A stretch of 64,000 bases of DNA from Trachythela sp. YZ-2020 (lineage: Eukaryota; Cnidaria; Anthozoa; Malacalcyonacea; Clavulariidae), in contig JADLSH010000325.1 of the NCBI GenBank assembly GCA_016169945.1, positions 1 to 64,000 on the forward strand. The letters run 5' to 3'. Below are positions 21,001-34,762 of this stretch, in pieces; positions within the stretch are counted from its first letter, which is position 1; each line of letters starts with the position of its first letter. The position numbers were made by a program, and so were the translations under genes. The notes below the pieces were generated by a model, which worked only from the letters and a program-made list of their open reading frames with translations, did not search any database and had not been told where the DNA came from.

Positions 21001-24000
21001 AAACATATAACCACCTAACAATATAACCACATACATTAAACCATAAACCACATAACCATTAAACAATATATCCACATCAGCATATAACCATAAAGCCATA
21101 TAACCACATATATAACCATATAACCATATAACCATATAACCATATAACCATATAACCATATAACCATATAACCATATAACCATATAACCATATAACAATA
21201 TAACCATATAACCATATAACCATATAACCATATAACCATATAACCATATAACCATATAACCATATAACCATATAACCACCTAACAATATAACCATATACA
21301 TTAAACCATAAACCACATAAACATTAAACAATATATAAACATCAGCACATAACAATATAACCATATAACCATATAACCATATAACCATATAACCATATAA
21401 ACATATAACCATATAACCATATAACCATATAATTATATAACCACATAACCATATAACCATATAACCATATAACCATATATAACCACATAACCATATAACC
21501 ACATATAACCATATAAACATATAACGACATAAACATATAACCACATAACCACATAACCATATAACCACATAACCATATAAAGATATAACCATATAACCAT
21601 ATAACCACATAACTATATAACCATATAACCATATAAAATTATATCCATATAAACATATAACCATATAACCACATAACCATATAAACATATAACCATATAA
21701 CCATATAACCATATAACCATATAACCATATAACCATATAACCATATAACCATATAACCATATAACTATATAAACATATAACCATATAACCATATAACCAT
21801 ATAAACATATAACCACCTAACAATATAACCACATACATTAAACCATAAACCACATAACCATTAAACAATATATCCACAGCACATAACAATATAACCATAT
21901 GAACATATAACCATATAACCATATAACCATATAACCATATAACCATATAACCATATAACCATATAACCATATAACATATAACCACATAACCATATAACCA
22001 TATAACCATATAACCATATAACCATATAACCATATAACCATATAACCATATAACTATATAACCATATAACCATATAACCATATAACCATATAAACCATAT
22101 AACCATATAACCATATAACTATATAACCATATAAACATATAACCATATAACCATATAACCATATAAACATATAACCATATAACCATATAACCACATAACC
22201 ATATAACCATATAACCATATAACCATATAACCATATAACCATATAACCATATAACCATATAACCATATAACCATATAACCATATAACCATATAACCATAT
22301 AACCATATAACCATATAACCATATAACCATATAACCATATAACCACATAACCATATAAATAACCATATAAACACATAACCATATAACCACATAACCATAT
22401 AACCATATAAACACATACATATAACCACATAACCACAATATAACCATATAACCATATAACCACATAACTATTAACCATATAACCATATAAAACATAACCA
22501 TATAACAATATAACCATATAACCACATAACCACATAAACCATATAACCAACCATATAACCATATAACCATATAACCATATAACTATATAACCATATAACC
22601 ATATAACCATATAACCATATAACCATATAACCATATAACCATATAACCATATAACCATATAACCATATAACCATATAACCATATAACCATATAACTATAT
22701 AACCATATAACCATATAACCATATAACCATATAACTATATAACCATATAACCATATAACCATATAAACATATAACCATATAACCATATAACCATATAAAC
22801 ATATAACCACCTAACAATATAATAATACATACATTAAACCATAAACCAAATAACCATTAAACAATATATCCACATCAGCACATAACAATATAACCATTTA
22901 ACCACATAACCACATAACCACATAACCATATAACCATATAGCCATATAACCATATAACCATATAACCATATAACCATATAACCATATAACCATATAACCA
23001 TATAACCATATAACCATATAACCATATAACCATATAACCATATAACCATATAACCATATAACCACATAACTAGAAAACCATATAACCACATAAGCATATA
23101 ACCATATAAACATATAACCATATAACAATATAACCATATTAAACCACATAACCATTATAACCATATAACTACATAACCATATAACCACATAACTATAACC
23201 ATATACATAACCATATAACCATATAACCACATAACCATATAACCATATAACCATATAACCATATAACCATATAACCATATAACCATATAACCATATAACC
23301 ATATAACCATATAACCATATAACCATATAACCATATAACCATATAACCATATAACCATATAACCATATAACCATATAACCACCTAACAATATAACCACAT
23401 ACATTAAACCATAAACCACATAACCATTAAACAATATATCCACATCAGCACATAACAATATAACAATATAACCATATAACCATATAACCATATAACCATA
23501 TAACCATATAACCATATAACCATATAACCATATAACCATATAACCATATAACCATATAACCATATAACCATATAACCATATAACCATATAACCATATAAC
23601 CATAACCATATAAACATATAACCATATAACCACATAACCATATAACCATATAACCATATAACCATATAACCATATAACCACATAACCATATAACCATATA
23701 ACCATATAACCATATAACCATATAACCATATAACCATATAACCATATAACCATATAACCATATAATATAACCATATAACCATATAACCATATAACCATAT
23801 AAACATATAACCATATAACCATATAACCATATAACCATATAACCATATAACCATATAACCACATAACCATATAACCATATAACCACATAACCATATAACC
23901 ATATAACCATATAACCATATAACAATATAACCACATAACCATATAACCACATAACCACATAACCATATAACCACATAATCACATAAAGATACAACGACAT

Positions 24001-27000
24001 AACCATATAACCACACAACTATTAAACCATATAACCATATAACAACATAAGCACATAACCACATAACCATATAACCATATAACCATATAAAATTATAACC
24101 ATATAACCATATAACCATATAACCATATAACCATATAACCATATAACCATATAACCATATAACTATATAAACATATAACCATATAAACATATAACCATAT
24201 AAACATATAACCATATAACAATATAACCACATACATTAAACCATAAACCACATAACCATTAAACAATATATCCACATCAGCACATAACAATATAACCATT
24301 TAACCACATAACCACATAACCATATAACCATATAACCATATAACCATATAACCATATAACCATATAACCATATAACCATATAACCATATAACCATATAAC
24401 CATATAACCATATAACCATATAACCATATAACCATATAACCACATAAACATATAACCACATAACCATATAACCATATAAACATATAACCACCTAACAATA
24501 TAACCACATACATTAAACCATAACCACATAATATAACCATATAACCATATAACCATATAACCATATAACCATATAACCATATAACCATATAACCATATAA
24601 CTACATAACCATATAACCATATAACCATATAACCATATAACCATATAACCATATAACCATATAACCATATAACCATATAACCATATAAACCATATAACCA
24701 CATATAACCATATAAACCATATAACCATATAACCATATAACCATATAACCATATAACCATATAACCATATAACCATATAAACATATAAACCATATAACCA
24801 TATAAACATAACCATATATAACCATAAAACCATATAACCACATATAACCATATAACCATATAACCATATAACCATATAACCATATAACCATATAACCATA
24901 TAACCATATAACCATATAACCATATAACCATATAACCATATAACCATATAACCATATAACCATATAACCATATAACCATATAACCACATCAGCAGATAAA
25001 CATATAACCACATAAACATATAACCACATAACCACATAACCATATAACCACATAATCACATAAAGATACAACGACATAACCATATAACCACATAACTATT
25101 AAACCATATAACCATATAAAAACATAACCACATAACAACATAACCACATAACCACATAACCATATAACCATATAACCATATAACCATATAACCATATAAC
25201 CATATAACCATATAACCATATAACCATATAACCATATAACCATATAACCATATAACCATATAACCATATAACTATATAAACATATAACCATATAACCATA
25301 TAACCATATAAACATATAACCACCTAACAATATAACCACATACATTAAACCATAAACCACATAACCATTAAACAATATATCCACATCAGCACATAACAAT
25401 ATAACCATTTAACCATATAACCATATAACCATATAACCACATAAGCATATAATCATAAAACCATATAACCATATAACCATATAACCATATAACCATATAA
25501 CCATATAACCATATAACCATATAATCATATAACCATATAACCATATAACTACATAAACATATAACCACATAACCGTATAAATATATAAACATATAACCAC
25601 CTAACAATATAACCACATACATTAAACCATAAACCACATAACCAGTAAACAATATATCCACATCAGCACATAACAATATAACCATTTAACCACATAACCA
25701 CATAACCATAACCACATAACCACATAACCATATAACCATATAACCATATAACCATATAACCATATAACCATATAACCATATAACCATATATAACCATATA
25801 ACCATATAACCATATAACCATAACCATATAACCATATAACCATATAACCATATAACCATATAACCATATAACCATATAACCATATAACCATATAACTACA
25901 TAACCACATAACCATATAACCATATAACCATATAACCATATAACCATATAACCATATAACCATATAACCATATAACCATATAAACATATAACCACCTAAC
26001 AATATAACCACAAACATTAAACCATAAACCACATAAACATTAAACAATATATCCACATCAGCACATAAAAATATAACCATATAACCACATAACCATATAA
26101 CCATATAACCATATAACCATATAACCATATAAACATATAACCATATAACCATATAACCATATAACCATATAACCATATAACCATATAACCATATAACCAT
26201 ATAACCATATAAACATAAAACCATATAACCATATAATCACATAACCACGTAACCATATCACAACATAACCATATAACGACATCAACAGATAAACATATAA
26301 CCATATAACCATATAACCAAATAACCATATAACCACATAATCACATAAAGATACAACGACATAACCATATAACCACATAACTATTAAACCAGATAACCAT
26401 ATAACAATATAACCACATAACAACATAACCACATAACCACATAACCACATAACCATATAACCATATAACCATATAACCATATAACCATATAAACATATAA
26501 CCATATAACCATATAACCATATAACCATATAACCATATAACCATATAACCATATAACCATATAACCATATAACCATATAACCATATAACCATATAACCAT
26601 ATAACCATATAACCATATAACCATATAACCATATAACTATATAACCATATAACCATATAACTACATAAACATATAACCATATAACCATATAACCATATAA
26701 ACATATAACCACCTAACAATATAACCACATACATTAAACCATAAACCACATAACCATTAAACAATATATCCACATCAGCACATAACAATATAACCATTTA
26801 AACACATAACCACCTAACCACATAACCATATAACCATATAACCATATAACCATATAACCATATAACCATATAACCATATAACCATATAACCATATAACCA
26901 TATAACCATATAACCATATAACCATATAACCATATAACTACATAACCATATAACCATATAACCATATAACCATATAACCATATAACCATATAACCATATA

Positions 27001-30000
27001 ACCATATAACCATATAACCATATAACCATATAACCATATAACCATATAATATAACCACCTGACAATATAACCACATACATTAAACCATAAACCACATAAC
27101 CATTAAACAATATATCCACATCAGCACATAACAATATAACCATATAACCACATAACCACATAACCATATAAAGACATATAACCATATAACCATATAACCA
27201 TATAACCATATAACCATATAACCATATAACCATTTAACCATATAACCATATAACCATATAACAACATAACCATATAACCACATCAGCACATAAACATATC
27301 ACCACATAAACATATAACCGCATAATCACATAAAGATACAACGACATAATCATATAACCACATAACTATTAAACCATATAACCAAATAAAAACATAACCT
27401 CTTAACAACATAACCACATAACCACGTAACCATATAACCATATAACCATATAACCATATAACCATATAACCATATAACCATATAACCATATAACCATATA
27501 ACCATATAACCATATAAACATATAACCACCTAACAATATAACCACATACATTAAACCATAAACCACATAACCATTAAACAATATATCCACATCAGCACAT
27601 AACAATATAACCATTTAACCACATAACCACCTAACCACATAACCATATAACCATATAACCATATAACCATATAACCATATAACCATATAACCATATAACC
27701 ATATAACCATATAACCATATAACCATATAACCATATAACCATATAACCATATAACCACATAACCACATAACCATATAACCATATAACCATATAAACATAT
27801 AACCACCTAACAATATAACCACATACATTAAACCATAAACCACATAACCATTAAACAATATATCCACATCAGCACATAACAATATAACCATATAACCATA
27901 TAACCATATAACCATATAACCATATAACCATATAACCATATAACCATATAACCATATAACCATATAACCATATAACCATATAACCATATAACCATATAAC
28001 CATATAACCTATATAACCATATAACCACATAACCATATAACCATATAACCATATAACCATATAACCACATAACCATATAACAACATCAGCAGATAAACAT
28101 ATAACCACATAAACATATAACCACATAACCACATAACCATATAACCATATAACCACGTAACCACATAAAGATACAACGACATAATCATATCACCACATAA
28201 CTATTAACGATATTACCATATAAAAACATAACCACATAACAACATAACCACATAACCACATAACCATATAACCATATAACCATATAACCATATAACCATA
28301 TAACCATATAACCATATAACCATATAACCATATAACCATATAACCATATAACCATATAACCATATAACCATATAACAATATAACCACATAACCATATAAC
28401 CATATAACCATATAACCATATAACCATATAACCATATAACCATATAACTACATAAACATATAACCACATAACCATATAACCATATAAACATATAACCACC
28501 TAACAATATAACCACATACATTAAACCATAAACCACATAACCATTAAACAATATATCCACATCAGCACATAACAATAAAACCATTTAACCACATATCCAC
28601 CTAACCACATAACCATATAACCATATAACCATATAACCATATAACCATATAACCATATAACCATATAACCATATAACCATATAACCATATAACCATATAA
28701 CCATATAACCATATAACTACATAAGCACATAACCATATAACCATATAACCATATAACCATATAACCATATAACCATATAACCATATAACCATATAACCAT
28801 ATAACCATATAACCATATAACCACCTGACAATATAACCTCATACATTAAACCATAAACCACATAAACATTAAACAATATATCCACATCAGCACATAACAA
28901 TAAAACCATTTAACCACATAACCACCTAACCATATAACCAGATAACCATATAACCATATAAGCATATAACCATATAACCATATAACCATATAATCACATA
29001 ACCATATAACCATATAACCAAATAACCATATAACCATATAACCACATAACCACATAACCACATAACCATATAACCACATAATCACATAAAGATACAACGA
29101 CATAACCATATAACCACACAACTATTAAACCATATAACCATATAACAACATAAGCACATAACCACATAACCATATAACACGTAACCATATAACCATATAA
29201 CCATATAACCATATAACCATATAACCATATAACCATATAACCATATAACCATATAACCATATAACCATATAACCATATAACCATATAACCATATAACCAT
29301 ATAACCATATAACCATATAACCATATAACCATATAACCATATAACCATATAACCATATAACCATATAACATATAACCATATAACCATATAACCATATAAC
29401 CATATAACCATATAACCATATAACCATATAACCATATAACCATATAACCATATAACCATATAACCATATAACCATATAACCATATAACCATATAACTATA
29501 TAACCATATAAGCATATAACTACATAAACATATAACCACATAACCATATAACCATATAAACATATAACCACCTAACAATATAACCACGTACATTAAACCA
29601 TACACCACATAACCATTAAACAATATATCCACATCAGCACATAAAACCATATAACCATATAACCACATAACCATATAACCATATAACCATATAACCACCT
29701 AACCATATAACCACATAACCATTTAACCACATTAGCAGATACACATATAACCACATAAACATATAACCACATAACCACATAACCATATAACCACATAATC
29801 ACATAAAGATACAACGACATAATCATATCACCACATAACTATTAACGATATTACCATATAAAAACATAACCACATAACAACATAACCACATAACCACATA
29901 ACCACGTAACCAGATAACCATATAACCATATAACCATATAACCATATAACCATATAACCATATAACCATATAACCATATAACCATATAACCATATAACTA

Positions 30001-31158
30001 TATAACCATATAACCATATAACCATATAACCATATAACCATATAACCATATAACCATATAACCATATAACCATATAACCATATAACTATATAACCATATA
30101 ACCATATAACTACATAAACATATAACCACATAACCATATAACCATATAAACATATAACCACCTAACAATATAACCACGTACATTAAACCATACACCACAT
30201 AACCATTAAACAATATATCCACATCAGCACATAACCATATGACCATATAACCACATAACCATATAACCATATAACCATGCATATAACCATATAACCACGT
30301 AACCATATAACCACATAACCATTTAACCACATTAGCAGATACACATATAACCACATAAACATATAACCACATAACCACATAACCATATAACCACATAATC
30401 ACATAAAGATACAACGACATGATCATATCACCACATAACTATTAACGATATTACCATATAAAAACATAACCACATAACAACATAACCACATAACCACATA
30501 ACCACGTAACCATATAACCATATAACCATATAACCATATAACCATATAACCATATAACCATATAACCATATAACCATATAACCATATAACCATATAACCA
30601 TATAACCATATAACCATATAACCATATAACCATATAACCATATAACCATATAACCATATAACCATATAACCATATAACCATATAACCATATAACTATATA
30701 ACCATATAACCATATAACTATATAAACATATAACCACATAACCATATAACCATATAAACATATAACCACCTAACAATATAACCACGTACATTAAACCATA
30801 CACCACATAACCATTAAACAATATATCCACATCAGCACATAACAATAAAACCATTTAACCACATATCCACCTAACCACATAACCATATAACCATATAACC
30901 ATATAACCATATAACCATATAACCATATAACCATATAACCATATAACGATATAACCATATAACTACATAAGCACATAACCATATAACCATATATCCATAT
31001 AACCATATAACCATATAACCATATAACCATATAACCATATAACCATATAACCACCTGACAATATAACCTCATACATTAAACCATAAACCACATAAACATT
31101 AAACAATATATCCACATCAGCACATAACAATAAAACCATTTAACCACATAACCACCTA
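1..31158 (-). repeat. 8-bp satellite array, (GGTTATAT)n on the minus strand
   Basis: The stretch is built almost entirely from the 8-mer ATAACCAT (+ strand) and one- or two-base variants, chiefly ccacataa for ccatataa. Perfect runs of tens of units occur, for example around 6840-7080 and 9280-9430. Runs are broken by recurring variant islands containing phrases such as acattaaaccataaacc, acaatatatccacatcagc and cataaagatacaacgacat. The first type recurs near 73, 1144, 3480, 4985, 5714, 7649, 8813, 9830, 11275, 12234, 13079, 16170 and onward. The + strand is almost free of G, so strand asymmetry is extreme. The - strand lacks stops because 8-mers read as the cycle MVIWLYGY in every frame; I regard none of this as coding. 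I see no gene, RNA gene or promoter in it. Confidence 0.97.
29584..31158 (+). repeat. Higher-order repeat of ~600 bp within the satellite
   Basis: A block starting ccacgtacattaaacc recurs at about 29584, 30174 and 30782 (spacing 590 and 608 bp), and again at 37778, 38406 and 38954 beyond the palindromic element. The two full units keep a fixed order: the acaatatatccacatcagc island, the attagcagatacacat island, the cataaagatacaacgacat island, then a run of plain 8-mers, then aacatataaccacctaac. The third block keeps only the first island and then diverges. Length differences come from the number of plain 8-mers, so each unit has a variable microsatellite core inside a fixed frame. The array is cut at 31158 by the palindromic element. 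Confidence 0.8.
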
Positions 31159-31325
31159 TGAGTTAATTATGTTAATGATCTGAATATATAATTAATTCAT
31201 TTCCGAGGATAATCCGAACAATTCCGAGTATGAGTTATGCATATTAATGAGCATTTATAATTAGATTCATTCCGACGACGTTAAAACAACGAGAGGTTTC
31301 CGACAGTTCGCCATTTTGTTCCAAG

Positions 31326-31691
31326 ATGGCAGAACAGCTAATTCTGGATGTTTTTAAGGAAAATAATGTAGAATTAACGCAGGATACTTTACGGTTTTAT
31401 ATAAAACTGCTTTTAGAACATGAACCTACATATAACTCCATGATATGTAGTATTGTAAGAGATAATGTGTTTGAAAATTTATGTCAAACATATGAAGAGA
31501 CAAAGCCTTTAAATTCTGGTAGAATTATGGCTTACTTGGCTTTAGTTTACAAAGTGAGCGATTTTTGTGACACTGAAACAGTGCGAGAAGCCGTTCGAAT
31601 ATGTGTAGACGATTTCAAACAATTTGATTTAGCGAGCTATGAAATTAAACTGTCTTGGTTTCAACGCTTAATTTCATGGTTGGTGGGTTAG
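31326..31691 (+). CDS. Bcl-2-like small protein, left-arm copy
   Basis: The ORF has 121 codons and starts at an ATG in good context (aagATGG), 167 bp inside the element. The central segment reads NSGRIMAYLALVYKVSDFC (about residues 63-81). This resembles the BH1 region of Bcl-2 family proteins, where an (N)WGR core is followed by a hydrophobic helix. The C-terminal segment SWFQRLISWLVG (about 110-121) has the tryptophan spacing of a BH2 region. A Bcl-2 fold would bind BH3 peptides and restrain mitochondrial apoptosis, as several animal viruses do with such genes. At 121 residues it is shorter than most family members and I see no C-terminal membrane anchor. The arginine of GR is kept but the BH1 tryptophan is replaced by serine. 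Against the right-arm copy it lacks one codon after LLLE. Assignment is by motif only; a structural comparison could overturn it. Confidence 0.55.
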   Translation: MAEQLILDVFKENNVELTQDTLRFYIKLLLEHEPTYNSMICSIVRDNVFENLCQTYEETKPLNSGRIMAYLALVYKVSDFCDTETVREAVRICVDDFKQFDLASYEIKLSWFQRLISWLVG

Positions 31692-32045
31692 TGTTACAGC
31701 TTAACCGCGTGTAATTTGAATATCACTAATTGGAATTGAATAGCGAAAGTCATTAAGAAGTCATTAACTGTTGTACATGGGTGAACACATTGTACTTTAA
31801 CGACATTGCCCAAACCATTAATTTTCCCCATTGACTTTAAATTGTTTAAGCAGGACAGAAAGACTGAACACATTGTACTTTAACGACATTGCTTAAACTT
31901 GATTTTGCTGAGCTAGTACAAAAAGGTTGTTAACGACTGGACTAGCCTGATCTTGTAGTTCTCTACACGGCAAAGTAGGGAGCACACATAGATAGCACAA
32001 ATTGAAAACTTTCGCTTTGGAGCAACAACGTAAAAATCGTCGAAG

Positions 32046-32453
32046 TTGTACTTTAAAAAAAAATTGTTGCAAGATGATATTTACATGGTTGACGAAAGTC
32101 GATTATGTCGGAACCCCTTCAAATTGTTGGAAACAATTTACGCTGATACAGTTGCAAATGAAATTACGCAGTTGTGCCAAGAAAACGAATGTAATATAGA
32201 CGAAGGATGGCAGACGTACGGTATAGAAGCTATAGAACGTGTTAATAGCAAGCATTTGGTTTGGGACTCGTTTGTCGAGGCTGCAAGAATACTGAAAATC
32301 AATTGCCACGAAAACGTCCTTGAGCGTTTAAGAGAATTAAAAAAGGCACCAGAACACATGTTCGTTTACGACTTGGAAGAATCGTATCACTGTAGAAAGA
32401 GCCACCAATTACAATGCATCCTAAATTATTTATCTTTTTGGAGGGAAAAGTGA
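32046..32453 (+). CDS. Unknown ORF, left-arm copy (N-terminus uncertain)
   Basis: The ORF has 135 codons and I do not recognise the family. It is rich in charged residues and predicted helix, with the core CQENECNIDEGWQTYGIEA and the C-terminal segment CRKSHQLQCILNYLSFWREK. The likely start is uncertain. An A-run at 32055-32063 is followed by TT here but is two A longer and followed by one T in the right arm, a net 1-bp difference. This puts the upstream codons in another frame and removes the ATG that the right copy has just after the run; MVDESRL is a possible internal start. It lies between the Bcl-2-like ORF (same strand) and the zinc-finger ORF (converging). A second Bcl-2-like or other host-modulating protein is possible but unsupported. 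Confidence 0.5.
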   Translation: MYFKKKLLQDDIYMVDESRLCRNPFKLLETIYADTVANEITQLCQENECNIDEGWQTYGIEAIERVNSKHLVWDSFVEAARILKINCHENVLERLRELKKAPEHMFVYDLEESYHCRKSHQLQCILNYLSFWREK

Positions 32454-32696
32454 ACAAGTCAAGGATATCGAATGCTCATATCCGTACGTGGTCAGGCAAT
32501 ATTTCTATAGTAAAAAGTAGTTGACGTGTTATTATAATTATAAAGAGGTTAAGGCGATAAACTTTTAATTCCACCTTTGGGATAACTTTACTTTACATTA
32601 AAAGTTATACGTAAAGCATACTGTAACTAAACATTCAGTTATATTACGTGTGCATGCGCAATTGAAAATAGAGAAAATATACGTCTTGTGTGCAAT

Positions 32697-32702
32697 TTTA
32701 TT
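32697..32702 (-). terminator. Poly(A) signal for left zinc-finger ORF
   Basis: An AATAAA on the - strand lies about 65 bp after the stop codon of the zinc-finger ORF. It is mirrored at 35967-35972 in the other arm. Confidence 0.5.
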
Positions 32703-32765
32703 AAAATATTATTACACTCCGCATAGAGTATATTATATCTGTTTATATAATGTAGTTGAGGAAGT

Positions 32766-33350
32766 CTAGTCTGAATCAGTATTTTCGCCCTCTTCAATAT
32801 AAGCATTGTCTTTTAAAAGACGTTTCAGAAGAAACTTTCTTTTATCAACGGCTGCTTCCAAAGCCTCATCATGATCAAAGTCGTCACTGTTTATAAACAC
32901 ATCTCTCGTGTTCATTACTTTTTTATGTACATGATTCCTCCTAAGCTGTCTCATCCACAATAGACGTTCCAGATAAACACTTTCGAGCTCTTTTTGTAGT
33001 TTAGGTAATATCAACGCGTACGCTTGCTTGTTGGAAGTTTCGTCATCAAGACCGTTTTCGATAAGATTCTGTTTTATTTTTTCGTACTCGCTGGCAAATC
33101 TTTGTTTTGCTTCCTCTATTAATGGTTTCCAAGGATCACTTTCATCTTCTAATTCAGATCCTGATTCATTTCCATCTACCTCAGAATTTTGCGCATTATC
33201 ACTATTTGACGCTTCGTCATCTGACTCCATGGGTACGGAATTGTGATCTGTATCCGACTCTTCCTCTCGTAATGGGCAGTATTCGTTTTCGTGTCTGCGC
33301 AAATTAAAGCGACGATTAAAAGATTTACCACAAAACTTGCAGCTCATCAC
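32766..33350 (-). CDS. CCHC zinc-finger protein with acidic middle, left-arm copy
   Basis: The intact ORF has 194 codons. Residues 4-25 form one classical finger, CKFCGKSFNRRFNLRRH, whose fourth ligand is Cys25 (H-x4-C) instead of histidine. So it is C2HC, with the usual Phe and Leu core residues. Residues about 28-75 are very acidic and Ser/Asp rich. The rest (about 76-194) is helical and charged, with WKPLIEEAKQRFASEYEKI and a basic LLWMRQLRRNHVHKKVMNTR segment, ending in another acidic tail. The plan suggests a DNA-binding regulator with an acidic activation-like region acting in the nucleus. Similar single-finger proteins occur in repeat-rich animal genomes and may belong to virus-like elements, but I recall this only loosely. 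It is transcribed outward from the palindrome centre and differs from the right copy at two residues. Confidence 0.75.
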   Translation of the reverse strand: MMSCKFCGKSFNRRFNLRRHENEYCPLREEESDTDHNSVPMESDDEASNSDNAQNSEVDGNESGSELEDESDPWKPLIEEAKQRFASEYEKIKQNLIENGLDDETSNKQAYALILPKLQKELESVYLERLLWMRQLRRNHVHKKVMNTRDVFINSDDFDHDEALEAAVDKRKFLLKRLLKDNAYIEEGENTDSD

Positions 33351-33420
33351 TCTAGCACTGTTAGTAGAAAATGAGGGATTTTAAGAAAATTATTGCCTCA
33401 TGAGCACTTGCTCTGTTGTA

Positions 33421-34127
33421 TAGCTCATGAATGAGCGTTGACGTAGACAAGCTCACGACGACCACTCATAATTACTCATACCCCATGAGCACTCTGAGCA
33501 GAGATAAAAGATGGCCCGAGCAAGACGAAAACATGACAGATGTCCCGTAACTCATTCAGACTGGCTACCAGACCTGTAAGAATTTTTATGCCCTATCTAC
33601 TTTGCCAACAATGCTCCAAACGACTGCTGGCTGCTGGAAGCCGAGTTGAAAAGTACGAAGATATAGTATTTTCAACACTTTTGTGGACAAGCTCACGACG
33701 ACCACTCATGATATAGGGCCCGCAGTAATTGGCTTATACGCTGTTGCGGATTCCCTGCCATTCTGTTATAAATTTACAAGGCAAATTAAATAAATAAATG
33801 ATTACTCATGCCTCATGCATGAGTAGTTGGTCTGTATAGCTCATGAATGAGCATTGACGTAGACAAGCTCACGACGACCACTCATAATTACTCATACCCC
33901 ATGAGCACTCTGAGCAGAGATAAAAGATGGCCCGAGCAAGACGAAAACATGACAGATGTCCCGTAACTCATTCAGACTGGCTACCAGACCTGTAAGAATT
34001 TTTATGCCCTATCTACTTTGCCAACAATGCTCCGAACGACTGCTGGCTGCTGGAAGCCGAGTTGAAAAGTACGAAGATATAGTATTTTCAACACTTTTGT
34101 GGACAAGCTCACGACGACCACTCATGA
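33421..34127 (+). repeat. 416-bp direct repeat at the palindrome centre
   Basis: The sequence tagctcatgaatgagc occurs at 33421 and again at 33837. The next ~290 bp (to the gtggacaagctcacgacgacc segment at 33682 and 34098) are almost identical. Both copies are dense in CTCAT/ATGAG motifs, many paired as short palindromes. The first copy lies in the inverted arm and has a mirror in the right arm; most of the second lies in the unpaired spacer. The motif density recalls the subterminal arrays of the other elements here, so this may be a buried or fused element end. Confidence 0.8.
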
Positions 34128-34762
34128 TTACTCATGCCTCACGAGCACTCTGAAATGCTCATTTTCGTTGAGCAGACATAATAGATGGCCCGAGCAAGAC
34201 GAAAACATGATCCATTAATTGACTTAATTATACGAAAATACAATCTCTCAAGATGCGACTATAGCGAAATTAACTTGCGGATATAAGTAATATTCTATTT
34301 AATACTTGTAATGTTGCATACATCTCTCACCAATAACTTCTATATTATTCTTCTATACATTATTTTCGTTCAGCTTGGGCCACTACTCATATATGCTCAA
34401 CGTAAATGAACATTGTAAGACCAGTATTTTTATGAGTTCTGTATGAATAAGTTCAATAACATATCGTGAGCGTAGTTCAGCCGTGCTCAATCGATCCCTT
34501 CCGAGCGAGCCAAAAAGAAGTTAATGTAAAGTCAACAGGGTTGTTTGGCAATACAAAGCAATACCGCAAAGCGAAAATCATTTTACGCCAAGAGTTGAGA
34601 ACAGGCCTAGTTTCAGGTTAATCTATTTGGTGTCTTCTAAAAAGACCGCTTGGTTTTTGAGCCTATACTATCCGTAGCAGACATGAATATCCTTTCTGTC
34701 TAATTTAGTATTTGGCTATGTGGGGTGTTGAACAGACATAAGGACCAAGTCACTCAAAGTCA
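33907..34762. other. Unpaired spacer of the palindrome
   Basis: About 856 bp has no counterpart in the other arm. Its first ~220 bp is the remainder of the second 416-bp repeat copy. The rest (34230-34762) is AT-rich single-copy sequence with scattered CTCAT/ATGAG motifs and no ORF I would defend. A 65-codon frame at 33956-34153 is merely open sequence within the repeat. Confidence 0.7.

Larger units (their letters stand above)
31159..33906 (+). repeat. Left arm of large inverted repeat
   Basis: This pairs with 34763-37525 in reverse complement. Coordinates of matching bases sum to about 68669 near the centre and drift to about 68683 at the outer end because of small indels. The inner boundary is sharp: ctcataccccatgagc at 33891-33906 matches gctcatggggtatgag at 34763-34778, then similarity stops. 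The arms differ by scattered substitutions and a few indels, so they are not an identical recent copy. Confidence 0.95.

Noticed and set aside
77..31072. Hundreds of long minus-strand open frames (up to about 500 codons) with MVIWLYGY repeats
   Set aside because: They follow automatically from a stop-free 8-bp repeat read in three frames; starts and ends fall at random variant units.
1..31158. CRISPR array
   Set aside because: There are no unique spacers of constant length; the repeat is 8 bp and the sequence is eukaryotic.
32103..32359. Antisense frames over the unknown ORF (and mirror at 36310-36566)
   Set aside because: They are shadows of the sense frame, which is better conserved at codon level.
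33028..33307. Antisense frames over the zinc-finger ORF (and mirror at 35362-35641)
   Set aside because: They lie wholly within the zinc-finger coding region, in the opposite strand.
33956..34153. 65-codon plus ORF at the palindrome centre
   Set aside because: It lies in the 416-bp direct repeat, has no motif, and is not kept open in the other repeat copy as the same frame.
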